Positions 48,116 through 58,901 of a stretch of 64,000 nt of DNA are shown piece by piece. The notes beneath the pieces are model-generated. The model was not told the DNA's origin. It was given only the letters and a program-made list of their open reading frames with translations, and did not search any database. Source of the stretch: Molossus alvarezi. Lineage: Eukaryota > Chordata > Mammalia > Chiroptera > Molossidae. Positions within the stretch are counted from its first letter, which is position 1. Each line of letters begins with the position of its first letter. Position numbers and translations under genes: made by a program. The stretch is from assembly GCA_037176705.1 (NCBI GenBank), contig CM073898.1:23544488-23608487 (forward strand), given 5' to 3'.

Positions 48116-49919
48116 GCTAGAAACCCAGGGGAACCAAGGCCCCCAGAGGGAAGTACGTATCTTGTCACTTCTCCTGCACACCCCTGAGCTTACCAAGAGT
48201 CACCAGTCTGGCGAGTCCATTCTCCCCTTCCCCTGACCGAGGACCTCTGCTCAGGGTGGTAGGTCCTCGTCATACTCTCCATGGCTCTGAACGTACACCA
48301 CAGTTTACATCCCGTGTGCCTGCCTGTGTTCCCTAAGGCGGAGAAAGTACTTGGCACCTCGGGGGTCACAAATAAATGTCTACTGATTGAAAAATGATGG
48401 ATTAAAATTTAATTATAAAAGGTCATTCATTATATACTTAAATGATTGTACGATATATCGTAGTCATTGTGGATCCATTATAGAGTTTTAAATAGAGGCG
48501 TTAAGATAGGATGTTCTGGATTCCCAATTGCAAACAGTGAATAAAGACACACTATAGACAGATTGGTTGTTAGAAAGTACCCTTAAGTATACGACAGAAT
48601 TTGGAAACACTTCAGGGTCAGGGTCATGAACATTAACTCTCGTTGACCCGACAAGGAGAGTAGTATGTAATTATTGGAGAGTTCCAGTTGACAGAAAACA
48701 AGACGCTAACTCACACAGTAATAGTCTGTCGTCCTCTGAAAGGAAGAGAGAATAGTTTTAGTATTTTTTTGACCTGTCATTTGATTTTGCTTATGCCTAA
48801 TTCCATTTATCTTGCCCTTTTGACCCCAGTCACATTTCTTTTCGTTATTATTGCTGCCAATTTTCCAAATACAAAGGCAAAGTCCTTGCTGTGTGCACTT
48901 GGAAGAAAGCCTGGCACACATCCTCCAGAAACCAGAGAGAAATGATTAGCAATATCCAGACCAGTAGCTGCCTGGCTCCGATTCTTCCCCCCATGGCCAT
49001 TCCTGATTAATGGGAGAATCTGTTCTGCAGTTGAAAGGCTCTTTCCTGAGCCCAGTCTCTCTGGCTGCAGAGCGTGACCAGCTGCACGGCTGCAGCCCTT
49101 GCCAGGGCTCTGTTTCTGATTCCATCCCCGGCACGGCAGACGTGGTGGACAGGGAATGAAGAGGTGGTGAGAGCATCCAAATCAATCCAGGCATTTCAGC
49201 TGGTAACAAAGACACGGTTCCGTCTCGTCAGAAGCCTTCACTCACGTTGGACACGGCGTCCTCGTTTGTCTATCCAGATGTCGCAGGGCTTCCTTAGCTT
49301 TTGTTCCCGACTCTCCAGCCCACTTAGCTCTTCTGTCTGCAGAGATTGATTTGCTCGGTATCCTTTCCTGACACCCCTTCACTTCCCCGGCCTCTCTCCT
49401 TCCCCGTCCTCTTCTCCTCCCTCCCTCTCTCATTTCTGTTCGCCTTCCATCTCGCTCTGTCGTCGCATTCCCCCTTCACACTGAAATAGCCCATCTCCAG
49501 CAATATGAAGGCACCCCAATTTTTTACCAACCTGGCGTATTTACCAATTTTAACAAAGCTAATGTAGTTCATGGCAGTATCGGTAGCCTGAAAACAAAAT
49601 ACTATTGTAGCAGGTCATATATTTAGCTTTCTCTCTTGTTTTCCTTATTCTGGTCCCCCCTTTATTTTATTTTAGGGACCTGTTGTCTGGGTGGTTGGAG
49701 TTTGGGATCCTTATAGGGTCTTCAAAGATAAAAAAAAAAACTCTCTCTCCTATGTGATATCTTCAAAACAGTAATGGAAAGACCCAGAATAAACTTGTGA
49801 CAGTTAAACTCTTGCTCAGGAAGATTCTAATGCAGTAAACATTCACATGCACAGCAAGAAATAAGATGTAGCCCGAGCTCACAATGCCTCCATTTTCCAT
49901 GGGAAGACCTGCATGAAAA
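48116..49919. other. Intronic sequence with an L2-like tail and a pyrimidine tract
   Basis: 48290-48395 (GTACTTGGCACCTCGGGGGT, AATAAATGTCTACTGATTGA) looks like an L2 3' end on the + strand. 49368-49450 is almost pure C/T. The rest is unrecognised. Confidence 0.45.
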
Positions 49920-50130
49920 CAATTCATAGGATAGAAAGTAGGATGAAGTAAGTAGTTTCCTCGTTTAGAGGTACAAGAAAAAGTCTACCAGAGTGCTGAG
50001 AAAGGAGTGGCATTCTAACTGGGAAATCAGGGGTAATTTTCCTCCCCAGAGCAGGTGGCGTTTTCCTTGAACCTTGAAGGATAGACAGGATTTCCATAGC
50101 TGGGGGAGAAGGACAAAGGGAGGCAGAGGT
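49920..50130 (+). repeat. Old purine-rich dispersed repeat, short fragment
   Basis: GGTGGCGTTTTCCTTGAACC, TTGAAGGATAGACAGGATTT, CATAGCTGGGGGAGAAGGAC correspond to the segment of the family that follows its head. Confidence 0.5.
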
Positions 50131-50469
50131 GGGGGGAGCACATCTGGCCTCTCGGAGTGGCGGGGGCATCACACAGATGTGAGGGCTGACTGCACTTTCT
50201 ACAAGGCTGAGGCAGAAGGATGGGAACAGAAGTGTATCCTGAGGGTAATGTAAGATCTAAAAGATGAGCGATTTTTTTACTTTATCAATTTTAGAAATGT
50301 GAGCATGTTTATAAACAGAAGGGAACGAGCCAGCAGAAAGGGAGAAATTCGAGGCCCAAAGCAAGAGTGGACAACCTCAAATGGGACAACAGACTTTCCT
50401 TTGAGTCCTCGTTCCCAGATTTTCCATGTGTTGGCTCTCGTTTTGCCATGTCCCAAGGTCTCCATGGAT
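50131..50469. other. Intronic sequence without recognised genes
   Basis: G/A-rich at first, then AT-rich. No element recognised. Confidence 0.4.
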
Positions 50470-50560
50470 TTATGATCCTGGGCAAGTCATTTAACCTCTT
50501 GAAGCCTTCCTTGCCTTATCTGCTAAAACGAGGTAGTGATCCTGGGCTTGTGTCAGAGGC
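50470..50560 (+). mobile_element. MIR fragment
   Basis: CCTGGGCAAGTCATTTAACC, TCTTGAAGCCTTCCTTGCC, TTATCTGCTAAAACGAGGTA is the conserved MIR core and start of its 3' part. Confidence 0.8.
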
Positions 50561-51778
50561 TGCTGTGACTGCCGTTTAACCTTGGATTCAGAGCCAGGCT
50601 CTGTCCCTTCTGTCTCTTCTCCCTCCTCTCCTCCTTCCCCTCCTCTCCTGCTCTGATTATCAGTCTGATTTAACCTGACACTGTCCCTGTCATCAAGATA
50701 AGAGGGGTTTGCTCATTCAACACAAACCTATTTAAAGACATTTTCTAATGATGCAGTAAAGCATCTGAGTGGTTTATGGGCTTCATGTCCAAAAGAAAGG
50801 TATCCTAAAGTGTAAAACTAAAGTTCTGGTCATATGCATGGCTCCGTACTGTCAGGGCAGCATGGCAGTTTTGTGGAGAGAGGACTTTCTCTCTGCAACA
50901 TTCAGACGTACTTACACTTTCATCTGTTTCATTGATAGCTTTGTCCTTTTGATTTATATCTAGTACCTCTCTGGAAAGTTGAGATTGATGTCGGCATGAG
51001 CACATGTTTTGGTACAAACCGCAGCCCCTGAAAGTACTTACATTAATGTTTATAGTCTCCTGTTTGCATTATAACCAGGGAGCATTTTCATGCCACTTGA
51101 AACATAGTCACTGGCATCTCAGAACAGGTAGTTTTGATACTGGCAACATGTTAAGGCTGCACCCAGGCCATTCACATTCCATGTTCTTTGTCATGTGCCA
51201 AGTTCTCAGTACACATACCTTATTTATCACGTTGAAGGGCCTGAGTGTACTGATTTTACGAAGGCGGCCTCGTGCCAGGGCAACTAGCTCTTTTAATAGT
51301 TCTTTTCTCATCCCTGAAGCTTATGTTAGAACCTGGGCATGGAGTTTCATTTTATTTTCTCTGGAGCCAATTATTATTTAAAGATGAGAAATTCATAATG
51401 AATAAATCAAAGAAGGGCTATTGGAAATATTCTGATACAGCAGCTGTGGGCAGCATATCTGTGGTAACCAGGATGCGGTCATGGCGGTGGTCATGTTCGT
51501 GGTGAGATTAGACCATGGTGGCCGCCCGTAAGTAATTTTCGTCTATACCAAATCAGTGGCACCAAAGCCCAATGAGGTGATTCGTTTCTTTGTTCTACTG
51601 ACCCTGCAGCTTTAAAGTCCCAGTCAGTCCTCTGATCATTTTAAACATTCATCAATTATTTCTGACTGTATTTCTTCTCAGTGTTATTGTTTGTTTCCTG
51701 TCTTTATATTTGTTTGAGCCCTTAAGTCACATATTTATTCTGTCTCCATCGTCCTGCCCTCTTTCTTCTGTCTGTGTC
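50561..51778. other. Intronic sequence without recognised genes
   Basis: 50602-50652 is C/T-rich. The open frame 51004-51381 (125 codons) shows no recognised domain. Confidence 0.5.
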
Positions 51779-51905
51779 TTTTTTTTTATGGTTTTTGTTT
51801 TTTGTTGAAAGAGAGATAAAAACATCCATGTGATCAGCTGCCTCCTGCACACCCTCTTCTGGGGATCGAGCCTGGCACCTCTCAGTCATGGGACTCTCAG
51901 ACCTT
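51779..51905 (-). mobile_element. Ves-type SINE, internally deleted and truncated
   Basis: T-rich tail, GAAAGAGAGATAAAAACATC, GATCAGCTGCCTCCTGCACA, GGGGATCGAGCCTGGCACC, TCTCAGTCATGGGACTCTCA. The usual GTGCCCTGACCGGGAATCG segment between GAGCCTG and the CTCTCAGTC motif is missing, and the tRNA-like head is lost. Confidence 0.8.
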
Positions 51906-52009
51906 CAATGGTTAAAATGTTCTCTTTCCCACCAGCAAACTGTATTAGTTTGATTTGTTTAAAAGCAAGTCTCTTATTTCTGAGAATGGAACTATGATGT
52001 AATGTAACT

Positions 52010-52220
52010 AACATTTCGAGCATGTTTATTATGTACCAGATGTCACCAAGCACTTTATAGGAATGATTTTATTTAATACTCACAAAAACCTGTGCCTTAA
52101 GTTGAAGGGGTAATGTAGCTTGCCCAGGGTCACACAGCCAGGGAGAGGTGGAGCCGGGATTGGAACTAAATGGTGTCATTCTGGATCCCATGTCCTTGAT
52201 CAGTTCTGTTACTTGTCTCA
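52010..52220 (-). mobile_element. MIR SINE
   Basis: +-strand order: TTTATTATGTACCAGATGTC, AAGCACTTTATAGGAATGAT, TTTATTTAATACTCACAAAA, TGCCCAGGGTCACACAGCCA, GGTGGAGCCGGGATTGGAAC. This is the reverse complement of the MIR body and head. Confidence 0.85.
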
Positions 52221-53157
52221 TCCGTTCAGTCCATCGAAATCTGATGACCACCCAGGATGTGACAGCACCATGGTAGACACAGACACTAGACCTGGAGCAA
52301 AGACCCCTTTGTCTCGCGGTGCCGGATTCTAAGAGTCTTTTGAGAGGCCTGTGCAGGTACTTCTGTTATACGTGTGCATGCCAGACGACTCTTTCTAAAA
52401 GTCAGGGAAGTCATCACCTTTATGGAGCCAAGGTTTGAAGGTTAATAAGAGTTTGCCAGCCAGGAAGGAGGAGAAGGAATAAGGACATGAAATCGGAGAG
52501 AACGTGGGGCAGCTGAGCAAGTGGCGACTCTGCAGCTGGGGCAGCTTGGGTCCTGCAAGAGGGCAGAGAACAGGTGGTGGCAATGTGTCATGGACCTGTG
52601 GAGCCCAGAGGCCAGGGACTCCAAGCACCATGGCTCAGAGTTGGACTTCTTCAGTCATGAGGAGGCTGGTGCAACCATACCATGTTTACCTTCTTGAATC
52701 TCTCCTGCCCCTGGTTCCTCATTCCATGGAAGCCACTGGCCGTCCTGGGAGCTCCGTGGTGTTGAACATCAGTAGCTGAGAGAGCTCTGAGTGATCCGTT
52801 TAGAGGAAGTTTTATTGCTGTAGCATTGTAAAAACTGGTGTTTTCACAGTCTTTTGATCCTTAGTCCTACGCAACTGCAATTAAATTAAATCCAGAGCTA
52901 TACACAGATATTTAATTTCAGTGCTTATCTTCTTAACTTATAAGATTAATACAAAGATATTTTCCAAAGAAGTTTTTGTGTAAGCTTCAGTGTGTGGCTT
53001 TTATGCAATTATGGCTTGTTTTTCCTAATTAAATTTCCTTTTTCTCTTTTGAGAAATTGTGCATTTAAGTGTTGCCGTGAAGGAGCTTTTGGGCATTGTG
53101 GAAGAACTGTCATCAGTGCTCTTTAAAATGCTGGTTTACTTCTGCTAATTACTGTTT
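52221..53157. other. Intronic sequence without recognised genes
   Basis: GC-moderate to 52790, AT-rich after. Nothing recognised. Confidence 0.5.
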
Positions 53158-53174
53158 AAAATTAACCCTCGTAA

Positions 53175-53414
53175 GGAATACAGGAGACCCAGAAACATGG
53201 AAGTAGGGCACAGACTGACATCCCTCAGAAGAGGGGGTGGGGGGGTGGGAAGAGATAAACCACAGAACTTATATGCATGTATGCATGACCAATGGACATG
53301 CACAACTAAGCCGGGGGCGGGGCGGGGGTAGGGTGGGGAGGGGGGTGCCAATGGGGTAAAAAAGGTAAAATATCTGTAACAAAAATAAAATAAATAAATA
53401 AAATAAAATAAAAT
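53175..53414 (+). mobile_element. 5'-truncated L1 3' end, with TSD
   Basis: GGAATACAGGAGACCCAGAA, GGCACAGACTGACATCCCTC, G-rich tract (53233-53347), CAGAACTTATATGCATGTAT, GCATGACCAATGGACATGC, GTAAAATATCTGTAAC and an (AAAATAAAT)n tail. The TSD is aaaattaaccctcgtaa at 53158-53174 and aaaattaacccttgtaa at 53415-53431. Confidence 0.92.
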
Positions 53415-53431
53415 AAAATTAACCCTTGTAA

Positions 53432-54201
53432 AGCAAATATCTCTCTCGATGGCATTTTTATTTTCCAGAAACATTTTCTTAGTTATTTTTCTGGTCTTAA
53501 CAAGATGACTATATAGATGGACCCAGTTGCTTTTCTTTTCTTTTTTATTTTAAAGTTATTCTTTCTTTCCCACTTTTGGTCAGAAAAATAATCAGTCAGT
53601 GTTACTATTTCAACCAGATTGAAAATATAATGCCCGTGCCTCCTCTGGGAAAGGGAATTACCAACTGGAAAATGTAGTAAAGTTTACCTGATATTGAGAT
53701 TCTTAGGTGGGGACTATTTAAAACAAATTTTAAAGTCTAGATGATGGTCTTTTATAGCCATCACCTTGGAAGCCCTTGTACTTGTCCTACTGAGTTTTCC
53801 CTTGTATGAAGCATGAATGTCTATTTCCTTCCTTCCTTCCTTCCTTCCTTCCTTCCTTCCTTCCTTCCTTCCTTCCTTCCTTCCGTTTTCAGTTGCTTTC
53901 AGTATTTGCTGCATTTTCTTTTGAATGCCTTTGATAATGGCAAACTTTCATTCTTTGAAGTTGGGTTTTATTTTGGGAAATAGCCAGAAGGCACATGGAG
54001 TCATATCTGATTAATAAAATAGGTGAGCACTTTGGGGAATTCTATTTTTGCTAAAACATAACTGAGAACTATTAGGCACTGAGGCGGATTTTATTGTATA
54101 TCCCATGACCTGCCTTTGAAGAAAATGTCAAAAAGAACATTACAGAAAAGTGTTGAGAAATGACAGAATTGGAATAACTATATAACTTCTAAGGTGACTT
54201 T
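53432..54201. other. Intronic sequence containing a TTCC array
   Basis: AT-rich. Apart from the tetranucleotide array nothing is recognised. Confidence 0.5.
53825..53884. repeat. (TTCC)15 microsatellite
   Basis: Sixty bases of perfect TTCC, with no interruption, read as GGAA on the minus strand. Confidence 0.98.
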
Positions 54202-54218
54202 AAAGAACAATGATTTTT

Positions 54219-54426
54219 TTTAAAAAAAATATGTTTTTATTGGTTTTTAGAGAGAAAGGAAGGGAGAGGGAGAGATGGAAACATTGATGAGAGAGAAACA
54301 TCAATTGGCTGCTTCCTGCACACTCCCTACTGGGGATGGAGCCTGGGCATGTGCCCTGACAGGGAATCGAACCCATACCTCTAGGTCCCTGGGTTGTGCT
54401 CAACCACTGAGCCATACCGGCCGGGC
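54219..54426 (-). mobile_element. Ves-type SINE
   Basis: ATATGTTTTTATTGGTTTTT, AAAGGAAGGGAGAGGGAGAG, CATCAATTGGCTGCTTCCTG, ACTGGGGATGGAGCCTGGG, CCTGACAGGGAATCGAACCC, CTCAACCACTGAGCCATACC, GGCCGGGC. The TSD is aagaacaatgattttt near 54203 and cagaacaatgtgattt near 54425. Confidence 0.95.
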
Positions 54427-54440
54427 AGAACAATGTGATT

Positions 54441-55577
54441 TAAATGTGTGTAAGTCTGATCATTGTGTTTCTTGGGCTTTGTCCTTTTATTTACTTTCAC
54501 ATCTTACACTTCAAATATGGTTAAGATTTTTTTTTAATTCAAAAATAACTTCAGAATACTTTGATAGCTTTAAGTTTTAAATTTGAACTTTAGTAAGTAA
54601 ATTACTATTCCTGTGGGGATATGCCTGTACCAGGTACTGAAGGTTCCAATAAATAGAAGGTAGCTGGGTAACCCTTTTTCTCTGTGTAACAGTGGTTGTA
54701 CGTGCCATTTGAAATTTTGAATATCCCAAAGCCGTTGGAGTTTGACAGTCATACAGTCTGAGAGGCTGTGCTCACAGTAACTGCCAGACTATGCTGTGCG
54801 AGCTACTTCAGTCTTCACCCCTCCTCCGATGCACCCTGACTTGAAATAGTAACATTCACATGGAAAGGGGTAAGCTCTGGTCCTGAGGCTATTATGATAC
54901 TAAACGTTTGGTTAGTCAGTGATAGTATCTAGGATGTGATCTCGGCAGTAAGGAATTTAAACGATGTGGTATAAGTCAGCTTCGTAAATTAAATATTCTG
55001 CTGCCTCGCCCCTGCTTTCTCTCTGCAGCTTCCTAAACCCACCATTCAGTACTTGGGAGCCAGTGTTCTCACGAGGACCTGACCTGCTGCTGCCGACTCA
55101 GGGACAGGCCTGGGGCCAGCGTGTTCTCTGGGTTCTTGTCTGCCGTCGTCGTCGTCACATTTTCTCAGCTGCCTTGACCGTGTCAGGCCCAGGGATTAGC
55201 TACAGAAATACTGCAGTGCATTATCGAATGTTAGCCTTTTTAAAACTCTCAGATGAGTTTTTAAGTATATAGATAGTGTGTGTAGTGGAAACAATGTTTA
55301 GAGCACTAGTAAGAAGGAAAAACCCCCCATGTTCGAGCATTCTGCAACTCTGACTATGGGGTCTCTTTACTGTGTAAATCAGAGATTCTTGAGTACTTTA
55401 GAATTCATTTCAGTGCATTGTAGCCATTTAAAAATTACAAGTAAATTTAAGTGGTTTGTTTTCAGAATTGATTTTGAGAATTTCATTGTACTTCTTAAAT
55501 TAACTAGTGTCTTGCTGGGGTCCCCTAAGCCAGAGTCAGCCAGGACTCACTGAACCACATGCCCACTTAAGACTTTT
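54441..55577. other. Intronic sequence without recognised genes
   Basis: Mostly AT-rich, with a GC-moderate stretch at 55010-55190. Nothing recognised. Confidence 0.5.
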
Positions 55578-55592
55578 GATAGAGCATGTTTT

Positions 55593-55833
55593 TGTTTTAA
55601 TGTATTTTTATTGATTTGAGAGAGAGAGAGAGGAATATCGATGTGAGAGAAACAATAATCAGTTGTCTCCTGCACATGCCCCTACCCGGGAATGAATCTG
55701 CAACCTAGGTATGTGCCCTGCCTGGGAATTGAACCTGCAACCTAGGTATGTGCCCTGATGGGGAATTGAACCAGTGACCCTTTTTTTGGTGCATGGCACG
55801 ATGCTCAGCCAGCTGAGCCACAAAGGCCAGGGC
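55593..55833 (-). mobile_element. Ves-type SINE with internal tandem duplication
   Basis: TTTTTATTGATTTGAGAGAG, CAGTTGTCTCCTGCACATGC, then CTGCAACCTAGGTATGTGCC twice (about 55690 and 55735), each followed by a GGGAATTGAACC-type B-box complement. It closes with GCCACAAAGGCCAGGGC. The TSD is tgatagagcatgtttt at 55578-55592 and tgatggagcatgtttt at 55834-55849. Confidence 0.95.
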
Positions 55834-55849
55834 TGATGGAGCATGTTTT

Positions 55850-56319
55850 AACTCTTAAAAATGATTATCATGCTGAATTTGGAGACCTTTGAAAAGTCCA
55901 TCAAGTTCATTACACCTTGGGACACACCCTCTGCTCAGCTGCTTAAGCACTGTATCATTTTTTACAGTGTTCCTTTGTTAACAATCAGTGTGGTTGAAGT
56001 ACCGTATTATAGTAATATGCAGTTCATTGTCACAGACAGTGAAGTAACATAATTACACACTTACTAGAGTGTCCAAGCCTTTTGCTATTGCTTAGCTAAA
56101 GAGAGAGGCTTTGTGAACGCCATACATTTTTGCTTAGTTTGGGTTGGTGGTACCTGACTATTGTGGTAATTTTTTCCATCCTTTACCCTTATATCATTTA
56201 ATTCTTTGACCTGACTTTGTTGATTTGGTTCCATGACTTATAAAAAGGTCCTAGAAGCCTTTTTTAAAATTTGTTTTCAGGTCAGCAGCTAGTGATACTC
56301 AGAGCTACCAAGAGCTGTT
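55850..56319. other. Intronic sequence without recognised genes
   Basis: AT-rich; nothing recognised. Confidence 0.5.
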
Positions 56320-56490
56320 TCCTTAGGTGCCAGGTATTGATGTAAGCTCTTAGTGTATTACTTAGAGTAACCCTCTGAACTGAGCCAGTGAGGAAGAGAC
56401 TTTTATTAATCCTAATTTTACAGATAAGGAAACTGAGGGTGGGAGAGGCTATCCAGGGTCACACACTATCAGTAAATATTAGAACGATAT
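56320..56490 (-). mobile_element. MIR SINE
   Basis: +-strand order: TTAGGTGCCAGGTATTGATG, TTACTTAGAGTAACCCTCTG, TTACAGATAAGGAAACTGAG, GGGAGAGGCTATCCAGGGTC, ACACACTATCAG. This is the reverse complement of MIR. Confidence 0.82.
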
Positions 56491-56579
56491 AGGTAGATAT
56501 TAAGTAGTAGAGGCAGGGAGACAGACAGGAAGACGTCGAGACACTAAGAGTTGTAAGGGGGTGTTAGTGGGAGATGTAA

Positions 56580-56850
56580 TAGTTCATCGGCTGCCTGCTG
56601 CAGTCTAGGTATTATGTTGGGCAGTGAGCAACCAAAAAGAAGTACAAGGTCCAGAAGTCCATCCTCATGGAAATCGCGTTGGGGCATGGAATGCCAAGAT
56701 AAAAATATAAGTAATTAGTGATGCAGTGTGAACATTTTATAGAATTGATATACGTACAGAGTCTTTAAAAATAACTAGAGGAGGGACTCAGACTTGTAGG
56801 GGAGGCAGGGGGTACAGAAGAGATGACTTTGGTTTGAAAATGACTAGAAT
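56580..56850 (+). repeat. Old purine-rich dispersed repeat, head fragment
   Basis: GTCTAGGTATTATGTTGGGC, AGTGAGCAACCAAAAAGAAG, TACAAGGTCCAGAAGTCCAT, CCTCATGGAAATCGCGTTGG match the head segment of the unnamed family seen at 35.0 and 47.3 kb. Confidence 0.45.
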
Positions 56851-56857
56851 GCTATTT

Positions 56858-56950
56858 GAGATTAGGGACTATGTATTTGCAACTTTATATCTGCAAATCC
56901 CTGGCAACGGGCCCAGGATGTGGTAAGTGCCCAGCAAATGTTGGATGGGT
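56858..56950 (+). mobile_element. L2 LINE 3'-end remnant
   Basis: GATTAGGGACTATGTATTTG, ATCTGCAAATCCCTGGCAAC, GGCCCAGGATGTGGTAAGTG, CCCAGCAAATGTTGGATGG preserve the L2 tail order. Confidence 0.65.
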
Positions 56951-57344
56951 GGCAGTCTGGCCAGCTGGGTGAATGTGGGAAGGAGCATTGGAGGGGATGG
57001 CCAGCCTGCTGGACAGCACGGAGGCAGGAGGGCGCGGCCATTGGGAAGCGGTGCTTCATCGCACAGCCCTCTCCGTCTAGCTGACCACGGCCCTGCCAGC
57101 AGTTGTCTGCTCCCCGCGTCCTCGCTGTGCCTGCTTTCAGTCCAGTTCCGAGCTCCCGGCCTTGGACGTGACACGTCCTCCTGGGCACCAGGCACAGTAC
57201 TCTCTCCTGTCTCGTCACCATCTTTTTGCTCTGTGCCACTCACTTGCCTCTTAACATAATACCTTGAGTCACCGCTTTAATGGCTGTTTGTGTTGCTGTT
57301 TAACTTCTGTATTGTTCTCTGCTTCTTGGGGTGGAAAGAACCTT
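56951..57344. other. Intronic sequence, GC-rich
   Basis: 56960-57180 is GC-rich with scattered CpGs and open frames on both strands. No recognised homology. Confidence 0.45.
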
Positions 57345-57450
57345 AGGAATTATCATCGTTTAACCTTCCACTGACAGGAAAGGAAGTGGGAGCCCAGAGA
57401 TGAAAAGGCCGGCGGCCGGCCCAGGACCACGTCCGCCCAGAGCCAGCCGT
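57345..57450 (-). mobile_element. Probable MIR-like remnant
   Basis: GAATTATCATCGTTTAACCT, CACTGACAGGAAAGGAAGTG, GGAGCCCAGAGATGAAAAGG reflect the minus-strand pattern of diverged MIR-type repeats. Confidence 0.5.
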
Positions 57451-58624
57451 GCGGGCTGCGGGCTGCTGTCCCCCGCTCAGGAGTGAGTGTGTGGAGGTGA
57501 CACGTCGTGGGTCACACTTACTGTGGGCCACGGAGTTGCCCAGCATCACTTGTACATGAAATCCTAAGTGCTACTTTGGCTTCCTGACAGATGTAAAGAT
57601 GGTACGTTTCCAGGTGACGAAGTGGTGTTGAGGGATTAAGCATACGGAGAGGGAGACCTCGGCTGTCAGGTCGGTTTGTTCAGAAATAGTGTGGAGAGAG
57701 CAGCCTCTGGGCAGGGTTTTCCTGTTTAAATCTGCTTCACTAGGAACACCGTTAACAGTGGCTGTTGTTCGAGTCGTTATTTTACTTAAAACCCACCTGA
57801 ACAACTCAATTAACTTATCTATTTCTGGACCTTTAAACTTAGGTTGCTTATTTTTAAGTTGTGATTAGAAGTTAGTCTAAGTTATTTTCCAATGTAAAAA
57901 AAAAACAACTGTTTTCCTAATTTAATAATTTTTTCTTCATGAAGGGTGGGAATTAGATCCGCAGTGCCCTTGGAGTTGCTCCTTCTCTGGCTCAGAAGGA
58001 GACTTCTGGTAACGACTCTGCTTTCCTCGCATTCTCTTCGGAGGCCCAGAGGGAGCCTTCTGGGCACTTGGTTAAGTGGGTGGGGCATGAAGGAGTTAGG
58101 TGCGAGGTTATTGCTAAAGACCAACCACGGCTGGTGCAAGATTCATTTTCTCAGAAGTCAACACAGTAGAACCTTGTGATTCATTGATTGAACATTCACA
58201 AATTCAATTATTCATGAAACACTGACCCAGAAGATCTGAGGCTTGTAGTAATTTGTAATTTGAATCAGGTGTGCTGTGAAGTACCTATGCAGGAGCAAAT
58301 CACTTGGCTGATGACAAGCCAACTGCCCAATTGTTTTTAGCTCATTATCACATATGAAGGAATTCATGCACTGGTCAAAACACTACTCTGTGAAAGAAAG
58401 CCAGCTGCAGTCTTAGAAGCAATGATTCTTTACCAGAAAACGGAAATCTGGGACAAATTAAAAAGCTGGTATCTTATATTTGACAGTATATTGAATCTCA
58501 GAAATGCATGGTACAAATATGAGGAAGAGCAATTCCTAGAAATACCTCCGTGAGTGTACTGGCCGCCGTATAATGCTTGCAAAGACTCGGGGAATGCTCG
58601 TGTAGAACTCCTGTCTACTGCATT
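57451..58624. other. Intronic sequence without recognised genes
   Basis: Nothing recognised. The poly(A) at 57896-57905 is short. Confidence 0.5.
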
Positions 58625-58640
58625 TCCGTCTCCTTTTTAT

Positions 58641-58885
58641 TTTGTTGTTTTGTTTTTTATCCTCACCCGAGGACATTTTTCCATTTTTTGTTCAGATAGA
58701 GTGGGAGGGGAGGAGAGAGAGAAACATGGACGTGAAAGGGACACATCAAGTGGCTGCCACCCACACGACCCAACCAGAGCCAGGGACAAACTGCAACCAA
58801 GGTACGTGCCCTTAGCGGGAACCGAACCCAGGTCTCTTTGGACCTCAGGCCAGCGCTCCAACCGCTGAGCCAAACTGGCCAGGGC
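58641..58885 (-). mobile_element. Ves-type SINE, long-tailed subfamily
   Basis: TTTTATCCTCACCCGAGGAC, GGGGAGGAGAGAGAGAAACA, GTGGCTGCCACCCACACGAC, GGTACGTGCCCTTAGCGGGA, ACCGAACCCAGGTCTC, CCAACCGCTGAGCCAAACTG, GCCAGGGC. The TSD is tccgtctcctttttat at 58625-58640 and tccatctcctttttat at 58886-58901. Confidence 0.95.
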
Positions 58886-58901
58886 TCCATCTCCTTTTTA
58901 T

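Noticed and set aside
53714..53914. Gly-Arg-Lys-Glu repeat protein on the minus strand
   Set aside because: It is the translated (TTCC)15 microsatellite.
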